Source of the DNA: Palsa-506 sp963707065
GTDB lineage: Bacteria; Actinomycetota; Actinomycetes; Streptosporangiales; Streptosporangiaceae
Reading direction: 5' to 3'
Assembly (NCBI GenBank): GCA_963707065.1
Contig: CAVPPJ010000034.1
Location: forward strand, 81,499-145,498
DNA length: 64,000 nucleotides
Shown here: piece after piece, positions 61,953 to 64,000 of the stretch
How the letters are laid out: every line of letters starts with the position of its first letter
Position numbering within the stretch: position 1 is the stretch's first letter
Program-made: the position numbers and the translations under genes
The notes under the pieces: generated by a model
What the model saw: only the letters and a program-made list of their open reading frames with translations
The model's database searches: none
Told to the model about the DNA's origin: nothing

Positions 61953-62954
61953 ATGGATCTGCACGGACGGAATCTGCTCAAGGAAACTGATCTCACGGCG
62001 CAGGAGTTCCGCTATCTGGTCGACCTGGGCGGGCAATGCCGCACGGCCAAGCACCGGGGCCAGCGGTCGGGCCGGCTGGCCGGGCGCAACATCGCGCTGA
62101 TCTTCGAGAAGGCGTCCACCAGGACCCGGTCGGCCTTCGAGGTCGCGGCGCATGACGAGGGCGGGCACGTTACCTATCTCGGGCCGGAGGATTCCCATCT
62201 CGGCCACAAGGAGTCGGTCAAGGACGCGGCCCGCGTGCTCGGCCGGATGTTCGACGGGATCGAGTTCCGCGGGTTTTCCCAGGAGTCGGTCGAGACCCTC
62301 GGCGCATTCGCCGGCGTTCCGGTGTGGAACGGGCTCACCGACCAGTGGCATCCGACCCAGATGCTGGCCGACGTGCTCACCATGCGCGAGCATGCGGGTA
62401 AGCCGCTGGACCGGGTCTCCTACTGCTACCTGGGCGACGGCCGGAACAACACGGCGAACTCGCTGCTGGTGACCGGCGCGCTGCTCGGCCTTGACGTGCG
62501 GATCTGCGCCCCGGATGAGCTGTGGCCCGCACCGGAGACCCGCGACATCGCCCGGTCGCTCGCGGCCCGGTCCGGCGCCAGCCTGACCGTGACGGCGGAT
62601 ACCGCCGAGGGAGTGCGGGGAGCCGACTTCCTCTACACCGACGTCTGGCTGTCGATGGGGGAGCCGGAGGAGAACTGGGACAAGCGGATCGACCTGCTGC
62701 TTCCCTACCAGGTGAACGCGGCGATGATGACGGCCACCGGGAACCCGGAGGTGAAGTTCCTGCACTGCCTGCCCGCGCTGCATAACCAGGACACCGAGAT
62801 CGGGCAGCGGATTCTCGGCGCCCGCGGGCTGGCCGGGCTCGAGGTGACCGAGGACGTGTTCGAGTCACCGGCCAGCGTTGTCTTCGACCAGGCGGAGAAC
62901 AGGCTGCACACGATCAAGGCGCTGATGGTGGCGACCATCGGGCAGCTTGCCTGA
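61953..62954 (+). CDS. arcB: Ornithine carbamoyltransferase, catabolic type
   Basis: A 333-residue enzyme interconverting ornithine plus carbamoyl phosphate and citrulline. Carbamoyl-phosphate site STRTRS is residues 55-60; HPTQ lies in DQWHPTQMLAD, and the ornithine site HCLPALHNQ near 270. Length and the start MDLHGRNLLKETDLTAQEFR match ArcB-type/OTCase proteins. The preceding arcA remnant suggests it was part of the arginine deiminase route; alone it may work biosynthetically. The ribosome site AAGGAG precedes ATG 61953. Confidence 0.93.
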   Translation: MDLHGRNLLKETDLTAQEFRYLVDLGGQCRTAKHRGQRSGRLAGRNIALIFEKASTRTRSAFEVAAHDEGGHVTYLGPEDSHLGHKESVKDAARVLGRMFDGIEFRGFSQESVETLGAFAGVPVWNGLTDQWHPTQMLADVLTMREHAGKPLDRVSYCYLGDGRNNTANSLLVTGALLGLDVRICAPDELWPAPETRDIARSLAARSGASLTVTADTAEGVRGADFLYTDVWLSMGEPEENWDKRIDLLLPYQVNAAMMTATGNPEVKFLHCLPALHNQDTEIGQRILGARGLAGLEVTEDVFESPASVVFDQAENRLHTIKALMVATIGQLA

Positions 62955-62998
62955 GGGTCGTTGCCGCCGCCGGCAACAGGCGCGGCTGCGGTAGCTGG

Positions 62999-63472
62999 TC
63001 ACGGCCAGTCGGCGGGATGAGCATCCAGGTCGAGCAGCCGTGACCGGGTGGCCTGCAGCCGGTTCACCACGAGGGCGAGGAACCGGCGGGTCAGTTCATA
63101 GCCGAAACCCGGGTCGGCGGCGCACATCTCGCGGACCTTGGCTCCGTCAATCACGAAGGCCTGGGTGGGCTGCATCGTCACCGCACCCAGCCGCCACTGA
63201 TACGGGGGATACAGCCAGGACCAGCCGATGACATCGCCCATGCCGAGTGTCTCGATGACCACCCGGCCGCGCCCGGGGACGTGCATATCCAGCGCGACCC
63301 GCCCGGCCTGGATAAGCCAGAACCGGTCAGCGGTGCCACCTTCCTCGAACAGCCTGTGCCGGGCAGGCATTCTGACGTGACTGGCGACGCCGGCCAGCGC
63401 TGCGATGTCCTCATCCGCCATGCCGCGGGTGAACTGGTGGCCAGCCAGCGCCAGGCCAGATGTGCTGCTCAT
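62999..63472 (-). CDS. Cyclic nucleotide-binding domain protein without DNA-binding domain
   Basis: A 157-residue protein, ATG 63472 (MSSTSGLALAGHQFTRGMAD). The cNMP-binding fold is seen in FEEGGTADRFWLIQAGRVAL, then VIETLGMGDVIGWSWLYPPY, the phosphate-binding cassette position. No helix-turn-helix follows. Such single-domain Crp-like proteins occur beside Usp genes in actinomycete stress clusters. The ligand is unknown, and the arginine of the canonical cassette is not obvious. Confidence 0.85.
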   Translation of the reverse strand: MSSTSGLALAGHQFTRGMADEDIAALAGVASHVRMPARHRLFEEGGTADRFWLIQAGRVALDMHVPGRGRVVIETLGMGDVIGWSWLYPPYQWRLGAVTMQPTQAFVIDGAKVREMCAADPGFGYELTRRFLALVVNRLQATRSRLLDLDAHPADWP

Positions 63473-63492
63473 GTCCGCTCCCCGCCCGGTGC

Positions 63493-63933
63493 TCAGCTGA
63501 CGTGCGCTGCCTGATCGGCGCATATGTCGACCGGGCAGAACGCCCGGTCCAGGCACCGGGGCACCGTCACGCCGCCGAGCAGGTTGCCTTCCTCGGAGTG
63601 CGCGCGGGCGCCGATGACCAGGAGCTCGGCGCTAGCGCTCAGCAGTACCAGAACCGCGGCCGGCTCGCCGGATTCGACCACGAGCCGGGCCGGTACGCCC
63701 GGGCCGTCCGGGAATGCCCGGCCGACCACGTCCGTCAGCTGCCGTGTTCCGGCCTCGATGGCGAGTGGGCTGGCACCGGGAGCCACGACAAACACCAGCT
63801 CAAGCTCCGCGTGCCGCAAGTCCGCCTGCGCAGCCGCCCGGCGAAGCGCGGCGACCGAGTTCGGCGAGCCGTCAACACCGACAACAATGCGGCGCCGCGC
63901 GGTCCACTCATCTGCCGTCAGGTGATCATTCAT
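63493..63933 (-). CDS. Universal stress protein (UspA family)
   Basis: A 146-residue Usp, ATG 63933 after GCGGAGGTAACGAG. It has IVVGVDGSPNSVAALRRAAA and LLVIGARAH, but the nucleotide-binding loop reads GNLLGGVTVPRCLDRAFCPV and lacks the usual Gly-Ser-x-Ser pattern, so ATP binding is less sure than for the copy at 27254. It is 20 bases upstream of the cNMP-binding gene on the same strand, probably one transcript. Bases 63934-64000 hold its upstream region only. Confidence 0.88.
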   Translation of the reverse strand: MNDHLTADEWTARRRIVVGVDGSPNSVAALRRAAAQADLRHAELELVFVVAPGASPLAIEAGTRQLTDVVGRAFPDGPGVPARLVVESGEPAAVLVLLSASAELLVIGARAHSEEGNLLGGVTVPRCLDRAFCPVDICADQAAHVS

Positions 63934-64000
63934 CTCGTTACCTCCGCTGATCGTGCCCCGCTGCCTAAGCCTCTCCCGTGCATCCGGCGGTGTCAGGAGG

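Overview
The window is very GC-rich, densely coded DNA from an actinomycete-type bacterium (Actinomycetota). The markers are a WhiB protein, two F420-type luciferase-like oxidoreductases, a SigR-like sigma factor, ANTAR/PAS/GAF regulators with SpoIIE phosphatase domains, CYTH-CHAD and DUF1918 domains, many GTG starts, and a run of stress and redox genes like those of Streptomyces relatives. No rRNA, tRNA, CRISPR array, insertion sequence or complete prophage was seen.

Layout. 1-13.8 kb: a frameshifted ANTAR-PAS-SpoIIE phosphatase (cut by the left edge), a large soluble hybrid histidine kinase with a poly-HAMP array, a seven-gene Mrp/Mbh-type cation/proton antiporter operon, a second PAS-GAF-SpoIIE phosphatase and a YihY/BrkB membrane protein. 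13.8-17.2 kb: low-affinity iron-permease-like protein, topoisomerase IB and a frameshifted pyruvate-oxidase-type ThDP enzyme. 17.2-27.2 kb: small membrane proteins, a repeat-built peptide behind a palindromic operator, HAD phosphatase, F420 oxidoreductase, CorA, a stand-alone prohead-protease-like domain, CYTH-CHAD, and a conserved hypothetical pair. 27.2-35.6 kb: universal stress protein, MFS carrier, WhiB, P1 aminopeptidase, secreted lytic transglycosylase, GNAT, and an FAD/GcvT one-carbon oxidase. 35.7-41 kb: a membrane formate dehydrogenase operon (alpha, four-cluster ferredoxin, NrfD) whose alpha subunit is read through an in-frame UGA followed by a textbook bacterial SECIS hairpin. 41-49.5 kb: sugar-porter (frameshifted), PLP decarboxylase, a coupled operon of NCS1 permease, isochorismatase-like hydrolase, ADP-ribosylglycohydrolase and PfkB kinase, then a SigR-like sigma factor. 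49.6-58.4 kb: membrane protein, Tat-exported beta-propeller protein, Ski2-like helicase, dienelactone hydrolase, aldo/keto reductase, F420 oxidoreductase. 58.4-64 kb: a heavily broken DUF1918-GNAT-acyl-CoA synthetase, a 3' scrap of arginine deiminase, catabolic-type ornithine carbamoyltransferase, a cyclic-nucleotide-binding protein and a second universal stress protein.

How the genes fit. Formate dehydrogenase lies divergent to an FAD/GcvT oxidase that would release one-carbon units, suggesting a one-carbon oxidation neighbourhood feeding the quinone pool. The right end resembles the low-oxygen/energy-stress clusters of actinomycetes (arginine deiminase pathway remnant, USP, cNMP sensor, acetyltransferase-ACS). 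The left end is a signalling block (HAMP kinase, two SpoIIE phosphatases) around an ion antiporter, plausibly osmotic or pH stress.

Two window-wide features need care. At least four otherwise intact genes carry a single-base indel (near 1257, 15613, 36199, 42112) and the ACS gene carries about seven plus a diverged 271-bp internal duplication. This is either real decay or residual sequencing error. Short tandem repeats (15-28 bp, one of 87 bp) are unusually common, both between genes and in protein linkers.
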